DNA of 64,000 nucleotides from Tubulanus polymorphus (Eukaryota; Nemertea; Palaeonemertea; Tubulaniformes; Tubulanidae). Numbering within the stretch: the first letter of the stretch is position 1; each line of letters opens with the position of its first letter. A program made the position numbers and the translations under genes. The DNA lies in contig NC_134025.1 in the NCBI RefSeq assembly GCF_964204645.1, forward strand, positions 30,100,001 to 30,164,000. Direction: 5' to 3'. The notes beneath the pieces were generated by a model. That model was not told where the DNA came from. It did not search any database and worked only from the letters and a program-made list of their open reading frames with translations. Below, piece after piece: positions 25,242 to 35,800 of the stretch.

Positions 25242-25349
25242 GGACCCAGATTCATAAAAAGGATTAACTCTCTAATTAATTTATAATTTCTGGTAATTCA
25301 ATTTGACCTAAAATCGAGTAAAGAATTAACATTTTCGTTAACTGGGTCC
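25242..25349. repeat. Family A foldback element, CCCAGTTTCACAAAA-like subfamily
   Basis: Left end GGACCCAGATTCATAAAAAGG and right end CGTTAACTGGGTCC, with AATTAACTCT/AGAATTAAC inner words. Degenerate. Confidence 0.55.
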
Positions 25350-26951
25350 GTGGGTTTAAAAATTAGCCGTCGAAATGATTAAACCGAACATCAATCATTT
25401 GATTAAACATATTGAAATGGATTAAGCCTTCAAACGGGATTATCAAGGCACATCGATTAAACACGGATTACATTCCGAGTCTGACTATGTTTTTGGTATA
25501 ATCATTGCGGTCTTTATACCGGTAACCCAGTAAAAACAGAACGAGGGGAAGGGAATGAGGGGAAGGGGAGACTTGACTGAGTTAAAACACTCACAGACTA
25601 ACAGCAGAGATGAGAGAGGGAAGTTTCGTAATTATCTACTTGACACCAATCACACGGTATCCACTGCGTTTAACATCACACAACAATATTGAAAATCATT
25701 CATAAAAATCAATTCTAAAAATAGGATTCTAGAAACAAGCGATGATGAGATCGATATTACAATCTTATCATCATCGGGGTCATGTAACTATGCTAAAAAG
25801 TGCATTTCTAGATTGTTTTATAAGTCGTGCCTGTGTAAACTTCGAAAAACCTTTCACAAACTGAAACATTTGATAATAATTTCAATTACCGTAGAAAGTG
25901 AAGAAACAGTTTGAATCAAAGTAGTGTTTGTTTGGGCAAAACAACATATCTACAAGACTGAACAGTCATCATACAGTGAATAAAATATCATCGGTAGAGA
26001 TTGATATAGTAAAGGAAACAGGTGTAAAAATTCACCACAAATTGATTGCACATTTCCTCGTGATACTAACGCGTTGTAAATGAACTGTTCACAGTCGATC
26101 TTCATTCGGAAATTCTTCTTTTTAATATCACAATCAATTCAGTAAATATTTATAGAAGTCATCGAAAATAAATCAGTAAAGGTCAAACTCTTGTCGGTTG
26201 AGTCTGTATCTAACCTTTCAAAATGTTCTTACATTTCACAATTTATTTAATGGGGTGTTAAACTTATCAGTGATACATATACAGACCACCGTGAGGTATA
26301 GTTCGAGCTTCTATCGTCAGGATTCAACCAACAAATCAATAACTGATAAACCTCTATCTCTACCAGCGATATTCCCTCCTCCATATGTTATATAAAAAAA
26401 ATCAGGATACAGAAGAAACTCATTATCGATTTGAGAGGAAATAGGAGACATTCTGTCTATCAGTATTCTACAGATCCACACACAAAAGAAACAGACAAAT
26501 CCTACTCAGTTTATGGTAAACAAGATTGTTCGGTTACAATCAAATCTTTCCGATACTGCTCTAAAGTCTATAATGCATTCTCTTAATGATATTTCCGAGC
26601 ACTCCTCCATTTTTCCATTGAATCAATTCACAGCCCACCTACAGAAACTTAAAAATTGAGAGTCCATTACCTCGGGAACAAAAAATCATCGAATTTAAGT
26701 GTAATTTCGAATGAACATGAGATGAAACTCAAATCTGATGATTATCACTTCAACAGCAGTAGTAGAGCTACGCGAAGAGGATGATAATGGTCGGATAGCT
26801 GAACAAATCAATCAATCAAAACCCATTAAAATAATCCATTACACAATATAAAACCATGCATCGACTAATGGTAGGAAATATGTTTTCCTAGAACAGAAAC
26901 AACTACGGCTGTATTGAGTATTCGACACCATTTACAACAAGTGGATCTTAC

Positions 26952-28773
26952 CTCATCGGTGCAAATTACAATCTTAGGTATATTAATATCGGCAGGTCTT
27001 CGACGCACTTCCAATTCAATAGCCCTATTCCTGTAGTACAAATAATCCATCTTTTCAACAGTAAATGTCTATTATAGATGATACTCAAACGTCAGAAAGA
27101 AAGCTCTGTACAGATCATCGGTAAAGGTTACATTTAAACATTCAATCCAGACTTGTTCTTGTTGCCAGCGGCTAGCGAACACCCGACAGCTAATTTCTCT
27201 TACATATTACCGCAATAAATATTGTGAAATATGTATTGAACGGTCTATAAACCGGTATCGATGATTCCGTGAACGGATCAATGGATGAAATAAACTTTTT
27301 CATAACGTCGCCGAAATCATCAACTAATCATCAGTCAAATACAGTCAATTCACGAGAGCCTTTTGTATCTAATATCGTAATCGATGAAACATATCGCAAA
27401 ATGAAAGCTGATCCTGTGTGGAATGTTCATCATGAAACCGATGATGCAGACCCGCGCTTATTCAATCGAGAATAGCCGGATAAGTAGTTTAGTAAGTAGC
27501 AGTTAGTGGCTGACCTCACAAACAGATAGACAATCAAATCACTGTCAGTCTCAGCTATTAGCAATTCATCGGTATTCAAATTGAGTTTATTAATAACTGA
27601 CTAATGTCTAATATATTAATCTAACACGAGAATTTCTGCGAATAAATTACTAATTAGAAATTACTAGGAAAAAATAATTGGAAAAGTTTATCGAGATAAT
27701 TCTGGAGAAATGCTGACGCAGAATGAATAAACGATCTACAAACTTATTTTACAAACAGTAACAATACATTAAATGCAGTTCTCTGAAGAGCTTCATGTAT
27801 GTTATTGTATGGTTGTTGTATACCACTAAGCCAATTAATGATTATTGTAATCATCAATTGTTTCAAAAAAATGATTTCCTTTATTTCAAAAAAATTCTGT
27901 TGATTTCCAAAAAAACTTCAATTCAACAAATACGCAGCAGGTCAACTCAAACCTGGGTATACTTTTTGACAAGCTGTTCACCTCCCTACAACTTATTTTT
28001 CCCAGAGTAATTTTTGAATCAAGGCTATGATTCCTGTTGGATATCAAAGCAAAAGATAACAGAAATTTCCACTTATGACATCGGATATCACGTGATAGAA
28101 GTTATTTTCTACTTCTTTAAAAAACCCTTTTTCTGATCATGATTTTACATGAAGCATTTTTGTATCTTTGTTAATAACAATAAGATGCTGTATGAAATGT
28201 TGAGAAACTCAGGGGATAAAAAATAATCGAGCATTACCAGGTAGGCCTCCAGACTTAAAAAGGGGTACAAGTTGACCAGGTACAGGATGACTGTAAATCA
28301 ACAAATGTTTGTTGATTTACAATGTGACTTGTTGTCTGACCTCAGCACAATTCTGTGGTTGATTCTACAGAGCAGAGGCTAAAAGCTTTTGGCTATTGGG
28401 AAAAAAAACATATTTCTAAATGCCACATCTATCTTGGTATTGTGTAAACCTATATAATGCTTGCCAATAGAACAAAAATAACCTCCTTAAATGATCACTT
28501 CTAAAAAACCGTCGCAGATAATCGAGACGTGGTTAGTACTATAGAATAGAACCCGTCCCGGAAATGTAAAAAAAACTCTTGAATCGAAAGTTGAAAAAAC
28601 TTTGCATAGTTAGTTAAACCTGTTCCGTATAAGAATATCGTAAACTATCTTAATAAACTTACAGCTCTTTTTATGGTAGAAGGTACTGCATCAATATGAG
28701 GAACTTCAAATACAGCGTTAGTGTCGTCAGAGTATAAGTTTTCAGAGGCAAAATCCAACTCGGCCTCCGCCAT
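26952..28773 (-). CDS. Unrecognised gene, two 5' coding exons
   Basis: Exon 1 (28773-28663) starts with ATG in a GC-richer context and encodes MAEAELDFASENLYSDD onwards, 37 codons, ending GCT|gtaagt in phase 0. Exon 2 (27050-26952, acceptor gaaaag) continues in phase with MDYLYYRNRAIELEVRRRP and INIPKIVICTDE, ending GAG|gtaaga. The codon pattern, clean donors and the head-to-head position with ATRAID all support a real gene. I do not recognise the family. An alternative acceptor at 27030 (tactacag) would need a different phase. The middle exons, between 26952 and about 23450, were not resolved; a weak candidate is the segment before the gtaaga donor near 24255. The exons could also be an alternative 5' end of Limpet, but phases do not join directly. 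Confidence 0.6.
28292..28321. repeat. Perfect 30-bp hairpin
   Basis: Arms TGTAAATCAACAAA and TTTGTTGATTTACA pair perfectly around a TG loop, in the intron after exon 1 of the unknown minus gene. It is too short for a canonical miRNA precursor. Confidence 0.8.
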
Positions 28774-29040
28774 CTCGCATAGCGCGCTAATAGGAACCCA
28801 TGTGCTCGCTCGCCTAGTGGCGCCATCTATAAATAAACAAATCGTGGTCTGTGCCGGATCTGAACTAACTCTTACTCCCTATTTAACTATGTACCGCAAT
28901 GAAAATTTATATTTTGGAATTATCGAAACTTTGTTATCATAGAACTCAGCTACGGTTATATGGACTCCGTAGGGCCTACGCGTAAGCAGTCATCCGATAT
29001 ATTGGAATTGAAACCTCTATGCTTGCATCCTGTCAGGAAA
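28774..29040. promoter_or_regulatory. Divergent promoter, unknown gene / ATRAID
   Basis: 267 bases separate the two outward-facing start codons. The side near the minus gene is locally GC-rich (CATAGCGCGCTAA and CTCGCTCGCCTAGTGGCGCC at about 28779-28825), unlike the AT-rich flanks. No TATA box is placed convincingly. A shared bidirectional promoter is inferred from spacing. Confidence 0.5.
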
Positions 29041-29772
29041 ATGATTCAGATTTTGACACTACTGCTGCTGCTGACGTTAACTTTTGCAAGTTTTGTGAAC
29101 ACCGAGGATCATCACGGTGAAATCTGTCATCTGAAAACATGCATGAATAAAACTCTACCCGCTGGAAGTCCCGTTCATGTTTACTGTACAAATCATCATA
29201 GTTTACGCATCAATGGACGCTGCTGTCAGAAAATTAAAAATACAACTGAAGAAGATGCTGGAAAATTCCTCGCTTCAACCGCTGAGGAATTCGTTGTGCA
29301 AGGATTGGATTTATCTTCGTGCGAAGTGACGACAATTACGTCTGATGTCTCGCGTCTAGTCGAGTTACGTGTTCTGGTCCTGGATAACAACCCGATTATG
29401 TGCCCCAGTAATAAAGACTTAGCTGGACTGCGTAAGTTGGAGTATGTATCGATGCCGGAGTATTGCTCGTGTCCTGCTGGAGCAGAAGCGTGGAATTCTA
29501 CGCGAACCGGTTTAAATCGTACAATTTGCGAAACACCGAATAATTTGTGTAAATTGTTAAAACTGGAATGTCCGAGTAACAGTGACTGTTTAATGGACGG
29601 ACCCGGTCTGGTGAATGTGGTATGTCTCTGTAGCTCCGGATTCTATGGATACAAATGTCTAAAATTCGGCCACTTTTCGCCGATGTATTATTCAATAGGA
29701 ACAGTTGGTGTCACCGTTGTCTTATCGGTGTTTGTTTGGATTACGCAGAGAAGGAAAGCAAAGACTTTGTAA
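29041..29772 (+). CDS. ATRAID: ATRAID-like type I membrane glycoprotein
   Basis: A single uninterrupted 243-codon ORF from ATG at 29041 to TAA at 29770-29772. This start gives a typical signal peptide (MIQILTLLLLLTLTFASF). An in-frame ATG at 28960 would add 27 hydrophilic residues and is less likely. Then come cysteine-rich N-terminal sequence, a leucine-rich-repeat-like stretch (VELRVLVLDNNPI, about residues 120-132), N-glycosylation sequons, an EGF-like module ending CLCSSGFYGYKC, one membrane helix (YYSIGTVGVTVVLSVFVWI) and a short basic tail (QRRKAK). Order and length match all-trans retinoic acid-induced differentiation factor (about 229 residues in human), a lysosome/membrane protein linked to differentiation. 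The lack of introns is notable beside intron-rich neighbours. Its 3' side faces PSMA1. Confidence 0.82.
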   Translation: MIQILTLLLLLTLTFASFVNTEDHHGEICHLKTCMNKTLPAGSPVHVYCTNHHSLRINGRCCQKIKNTTEEDAGKFLASTAEEFVVQGLDLSSCEVTTITSDVSRLVELRVLVLDNNPIMCPSNKDLAGLRKLEYVSMPEYCSCPAGAEAWNSTRTGLNRTICETPNNLCKLLKLECPSNSDCLMDGPGLVNVVCLCSSGFYGYKCLKFGHFSPMYYSIGTVGVTVVLSVFVWITQRRKAKTL

Positions 29773-30003
29773 ACTCTTGTTGATGGACTAATGAATCCAG
29801 CTCGGTAAAATTCATCAGTTATAACAAACCATACCTAGCAAATAAGACATTTTTAATGACTTCACACTGGATGATAAACTATCGGTTTATCATTGAATAG
29901 ACTTTCTAGTCCTCAGCCTTTGTTGATATGTGGTTCTAATGCAATATGATAAGACGTGTCAAGTGAAAAGAAACCTTTCGAAATTATATTTTATGAGTAA
30001 ATA

Positions 30004-30009
30004 TTTATT
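30004..30009 (-). terminator. Candidate PSMA1 polyadenylation signal
   Basis: AATAAA on the minus strand about 165 bases past the PSMA1 stop codon. Confidence 0.5.
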
Positions 30010-30093
30010 TTACAAAAACGTACATATTATCATGTAAACACTTATTTATCTTAAGTTTTTTTCGAGTGCGCTTCAATTATTCGGACTCGAGGG

Positions 30094-30099
30094 AATAAA
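30094..30099 (+). terminator. Candidate ATRAID polyadenylation signal
   Basis: AATAAA on the plus strand about 320 bases past the ATRAID stop. It lies beyond the PSMA1 signal, so the two 3'UTRs would overlap. Confidence 0.45.
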
Positions 30100-30170
30100 A
30101 CCAGTGAAGAATTCAGAATTATACACAGCACATGATAGTTACTAGAGTCTATGAATTGAAACGAAGTTCT

Positions 30171-32629
30171 CTAATCCTGGTCCATTGTTTCCGCTGCTGC
30201 TGCTGCTGCTGGTTGAGCCTCCTCACCAGCTGGCTTCTCTCCACCTTCTTGTTCCATTGCCTGGAAAAAAATAACAACAATTGGTTACATAATTTTCTCA
30301 GTGAGAAAATCTTACGTTGGAAATACAAGACGATAACTCACCGGAGGATCATCAGTTCCGGCTCCAGGTGAACGACCTTCACCTTCTATCATTGCCAACT
30401 GAAGTATCGGTGAAGGAATCTAAACAAAACTGTTTTATCGTTTACAGATTAGGTAAAATTAGCAAATTTCGATGCTTTTTTACAATCAAACTCGCTTGAA
30501 AAAAACTGCCACAAGTCGTTTTATTCTAGTCCAAATTTTTATCTTAAGTAACAGCTTACTGATTATCACAACTAGGAGTTTGATCATAGCTCAAAAGAAA
30601 GTAGAATCTGACGCCAGGTCCTAGGCTTCTTAAATGGATGTAAATATCGTAGTATAAAGGATACATATTTGGCAACTTTATCATCGTCATAAACATCAAA
30701 TGGCATATCTTTACCTACAATACCGACTGAACAATTCTGTAATAAAAATAATAATCAGACAACATTAATAAACAATCCATACACGTCGCGTGATTAGATT
30801 CTATTAAAGATTTATAGAAATATTACAAACTTTCGTTGTGAGTTCAACTTCATTCGGTAATGTATCGCGTAGAGCTCTCAGACCGTGTTTTATAAGTTCT
30901 TCACCATCACCTGAATTTAACAGATTTTACTATTAAATAATACACAATTCCAGAAACAAGAGAAACTCCTACTAGCAGCGTCTAGTACTTACATTCTAGA
31001 AAAGTACTCATATGTTTCTCCAAGTAAGTTCTCGCTGATTGAGATCTGGATCCAATTGCCATAGCTTTACAGTCGTAGTAGTTAGCTGATGGACATGTTT
31101 GGTATATATGCGCACCCATATCCTATAAAACAAACATTCGTACCAGTTAGTCAGTTCAATCAAACAATACATTTATCAGACTCCTTAATTTCTCTAAATA
31201 ACTGAACCGCTTACATCATAACCAGCAACTAATAATCCAACCCCAAACGGTCTTCGTCCATAAATCTGTGTCGGTACTTGACTTTCTGTTTTAGTACAGT
31301 GAAGGAAAAAATAATGAAATAAAACCTGGATAAACACAGTGTAGAATCGACTGGGAGTTTAATTCCACAGATGGTGACAGACAATTCACAACTTAAAATA
31401 AGAGAAGAGACTGCTCCCTGAAAGACAGAGCTTCAGAAAAATGACTGAGCTACATTTCAAATTCGATTAAAAAAAAGAGCCAGTATTCCCTGATAATCCT
31501 TGCAGGGAAAAATTAATCTGAAATTCCCTTTTCTGTACGAACACTGAATGTTGGGTCCTAATCATACGATTCCGCGTAGGAAACTTTCAAACATTTTCTA
31601 ATCCGAAGGCAAATGCAATCTACTGTAATCTTTATTTCATACTAGATAAAAGGATACTTGTTCCAAGCATTCCTACGAGTCTGTTTACTGGTAAAGGGCT
31701 GTCGTACGCAAACCGTGAATTCAAACATTCCGTTCTCATATATTTACTGAAACAACAAAATCAGAAAAATAATAATCAGTTATCGAAATATACCAAATCA
31801 TTTTGAAGAAGAATGAACCAGGAATTTAGCAGTCCGTTAAATCTTTAAATCCTAGGTATCCTAAGTGGACAATTACTGGCACCTTCGCCTCGGGCTCTCG
31901 CATACTCTATCAATAGTCGCTTACCTGAGTAATCTAGCATCAGCTGTTAATCCAGCTATAGATATTCCAACATGATCGTCTATAGCGAGAATCTTTTTCT
32001 GATGAGCCGATAATTCGGAAGGCGCTCGCTGAAATAATAACATCAAACATACAATAAACGCAATGATTCCTGTAAAGCAGCAAGACGAATGAATTATCTC
32101 TAACCTTTAGAGCGACGATAACAGCATGCGTGTTTGATTTCAGACCGACAGTTGCTGAACCTTGTTTCACGGCTTCCATAGCGTAGTCAATCTGATGGAT
32201 TCGGCCCTGCAGGAATAATGATAGAAAATCAATATAATGATGACGAGTGGTAAAACAAGGAAAATTTGGAAAGATCTCAAAAATAGAACTAACCTGAGGA
32301 CTCCACACAGAGACATCTGTATCATACTGATTACGAAACTATAATAAACGACAATAAATTCAATCATTAACAAATTGATTCAATTCATTCTTCACCACAT
32401 TCGATTTTGCATCTAAATAAATCGTCTATTATATTTATGAATTGAATTGACATTTGAATTGATCGAGTATCTCGACACGTTTTAAGGATAATGCTCGCAT
32501 GTAATTCATTCAGCAATTAATCCAAATAAAGAAGGTATTTGAATTCAATTATCTAAAATCTGGAAGACAGATTTTACTTGTAAATGGGCTAAAAAAACTT
32601 TATTTTGACCAGAATTGCTAACTCACCAT
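30171..32629 (-). CDS. PSMA1: Proteasome subunit alpha type-1
   Basis: Complete 287-codon gene in 11 exons: 32629-32627, 32338-32294, 32206-32105, 32028-31925, 31746-31658, 31285-31215, 31122-30993, 30910-30831, 30736-30665, 30419-30342 and 30260-30171. All have GT-AG junctions and consistent phases. Exon 1 codes only the ATG. The protein opens [20 protein letters not shown], the alpha-subunit signature that helps seal the 20S core gate. It continues [29 protein letters not shown] and [15 protein letters not shown], all matching PSMA1. Alpha subunits are non-catalytic and form the outer rings of the 20S proteasome in cytosol and nucleus. The C-terminal tail is divergent and acidic, with six alanines encoded by a GCA run before ETMDQD. 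It shares a 173-base spacer with the divergent CCDC169-like gene. Confidence 0.97.
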
Positions 32630-32802
32630 TTCGGCTTTTTAGTGTGATGCGCCGTCTATCGTTAACTTCCTACTCGCTTCCCTGTGTACAGCTCATGCTC
32701 GCTTCCCTGTGTACAGCTCATACTCGCTTCCCAGTGTACAGCTCATGCTCGCTTCCCTGAGTATACTTCAACCACGCACCTGCCTAACGACGCCTAAACA
32801 AC
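32630..32802. promoter_or_regulatory. Bidirectional promoter PSMA1 / CCDC169
   Basis: The 173 bases between opposed start codons must hold both 5'UTRs and a shared promoter. 100 of them are the 25-bp tandem repeat at 32671-32770. No TATA box is apparent. Confidence 0.65.
32671..32770 (+). repeat. 25-bp tandem repeat, exactly four units, in promoter
   Basis: Units start at 32671, 32696, 32721 and 32746. The consensus has CTCGCTTCCCTGTGTACAGC, and first bases alternate TA and TG. Each of the first three carries the palindrome TGTACA. Confidence 0.95.
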
Positions 32803-35800
32803 ATGGCGGCTGATGAGATGGTAGCTGAACAAGAACTCGAAAGACTTCGGTCTGAAGTAATTCAAGAACGACAGATGAAGTAAGTTTTGACATAGAACAA
32901 GGAAGAAGAATCTTTCGTCAAGAAGTAGAACTTAGAAGAGTTTCGTTAGGATTTTATTTCGGGGACCACAAAATATGTAAAGCTATAAACAAAGAACAAT
33001 ACAAAAACTCCTTTTAAAATTCAGGAAGATATTTAACGTCCTCGCACGTCCTCTCTCACCCGTCGTTATACGCCTAATGATACCCAACGTATTTAATGAA
33101 GATCAAGCTGGTAGGCCCTTTTATCGTTTTGAGTTAAAGATTGGCCAGCGGCGGTCTGTTGTTTAAGAAATTCACACTGAAAATGAAAGACATTTTATAG
33201 GTTTTTTTATACAACTGTATCTGACTGTGACGTGTAATGAGGGAATCTAACCCTAGCATCACTCAAGAGTCAAGGTAACATCTAAGCTGTATCGGGATTC
33301 TAACCCCACAGCTGGAACCTTCTCGGCCGCCAACCCGACTGATGGCTCAGAGCCCGACTGTTTGATTTGGAACAGGAAAGTACGGATCATACGGATGTCA
33401 GTTGGTGGTTTTCTTGGCTTTCTGTCGGTGTCGTTTGGGAGAAGCTCCGCCTGCCTGCCCAGGAATTAGTCCTAGTCCACACGGGCAGGTAGGTAGTGGG
33501 AAGTACAGAGAGACTAGCTCTTTCCCTATGGGCGCCTGAATGTTGCTGATGGAGGGTTTGTGAAGGGTTACCCATATATCTAATAAACCAAATCTTTCTG
33601 AAGTAGCATCATCTATTTTCAACTATGACAAGTGATTTACTCTTATATGCTATACAGGATAGATGTATTTATATATTTCTGAACTGCGTTTAAGAAATTC
33701 AAACTGAAAATATAAAACATTTTATAAGTTTCTTCGGTATGAAAATATTTCTGCCTGAGTTGCATAAAGGGAATCTAACCCTAGCTTCACTCAAGGTAAC
33801 ATCTAAGCTGTATCGGGATTCTAACCCCACAGCTGGAACCTTCTCGGCCGCCAACCCGACTGATGGCTCAGAGCCCGACTGTTTGATTTGGAACAGGAAA
33901 GTACAGATCATACGGATGTCAGTTGGTGGTGTTCTTGGCTTTCTGTCGGTGTTGTTTGGGAGAAGCTCCGCCTGCCTGCCCAGGAATTAGTCCTAGTCCA
34001 CACGGGCAGGTAGGTAGTGGGAAGTACAGAGAGACTAGCTCTTTCCCTATGGGCGCCTGAATGTTGCTGATGGAGGGTTTGTGAAGGGTTACCCATATAT
34101 CTAATAAACCAAATCTTTCTGAAGTAGCATCATCTATTTTCAACTATGACAAGTGATTTACTCTTATAGGCTATACAGGATAGATGTATTTATATATTTT
34201 TGAACTGCATTTAAGAAATTCAAACTGAAAATAGAAAACATTTTATAAGTTTCTTCGGTATGAAAATATTTTTGCCGGAGTTGCATAAAGGGAATCTAAC
34301 CCTTGCTTCACTCAAGGTAACATCTAAGCTGTATCGGGATTCTAACCCCACAGCTGGAACCTTCTCGGCCACCAACCCGACTGATGGCTCAGAGCCCGAC
34401 TGTTTGATTTGGAACAGGAAAGTACGGATCATACGGATGTCAGTTGGTGGTTTTCTTGGCTTTCTGTCGGTGCCGTTTGGGAGAAGCTCCGCCTACCTGC
34501 CCAGGAATTAGTCCTAGTCCACACGGGCAGGTAGGTAGTGGGAAGTACAGAGAGACTAGCTCTTTCCCTATGGGCGCCTGAATGTTGCTGATGGAGGGTT
34601 TGTGAAGGGTTACCTCATATTTCTAATTAACCAAATCTTTCTGAAGTAACATCATCTATTTTCAACTATGACAAGTGATTTACTCTTGAAGGCTATACAG
34701 GAAAGATGTATTTATTTATTTCTGAACTGCATTCAAGAAATTCAAACTGAAAATAGAAAACATTTTATAAGTTTCTTGATATTGTGTTACAATCAATTAT
34801 TTATCAAATTTTTCAGAGAAATGTTAGATCAGTCGATAGGAGAATTACAGGCTACTGTGAATGAATTAGAAAGAAGAGTTGACAGTATTGATGATGAAGG
34901 TATGTTGTGATTTAATCTGTTTCAGTCTGTGCTTCTTTCAGTGAAGTTTACCTCACAATGTTTCTCACCACTACAGTTTTTAAACCCTGTTTTTCCACTT
35001 CAGTCTCTCTTGCATTTCTTGCTGATTAGTTGATTTTCAATATTCTCGTTTTCAGTTTTACGCAAGTATTTTAATTTGGAACCATTGAGAAGTCCAACTA
35101 GTTAGTAAATTATAGTGACAATATTATCATTTTAAAATGATGTTTGTTTTGTCTAACTTTGTTTGAAATGAAACTAACAAAGTTTTGGACCTCGTGGTTT
35201 ATAATGAAGGGCGATTGTGACAGTTTCTATTGTTTTTCCACAGTTATTCATTTGCTTTCATGTTTTTTTTTGCTAACCTTTGACCACTGAGATAAAAGAC
35301 ATATTTCGATTCTGAAAGTCTCCCAAATTCAAATGATAATTTTCGACTATGTTTTTTGCGCAGGTAATGAATGGAAAACGAGATACGAGATGCAACTCGA
35401 GATAAATCAACAATTACAAAAACAGATATTTCTTCTACAAGACAAAATCGAACAGGCCAAGAAAGCATCGAAAGACAGTAAGTATTTAATGATAATATTC
35501 GCACACCTTATAGATCCTCAATTGCCACAGTAGTTGATGTCTCACTCCTGGATTACTAATCATTTTTCTGAAATTGTTTTTCAGTCAATAGTAAAGCTTA
35601 CAGAGAACAGTTTTCACACTTAGATTTTTCTGATGTAAGTATAAATTCTTTATCATATCTAAAATCATTTTTCTTGGGTTGAACTAATTGTTCGGTCATT
35701 CAATAAATTTATTAATAGATTAGTGATTTAAACTTAATTACTGGAATTGTTTTAGGAGGAAAATGAAAATTCGGTAATTTGTCTCGAAGTATTTCATATA

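Noticed and set aside
27269-27475. 68-codon plus ORF (MNGSMDEINFFITS...)
   Set aside because: Codon composition is plausible, but there is no clear promoter, splice or homologue, and it is antisense in an intron of the unknown gene.
28721-28942. 73-codon plus ORF upstream of ATRAID
   Set aside because: Antisense shadow of exon 1 of the minus-strand unknown gene and the shared promoter.
33387-34511. Repeated 62-83 codon ORFs on both strands
   Set aside because: They recur at 521-base offsets because the DNA is triplicated; no domain similarity.
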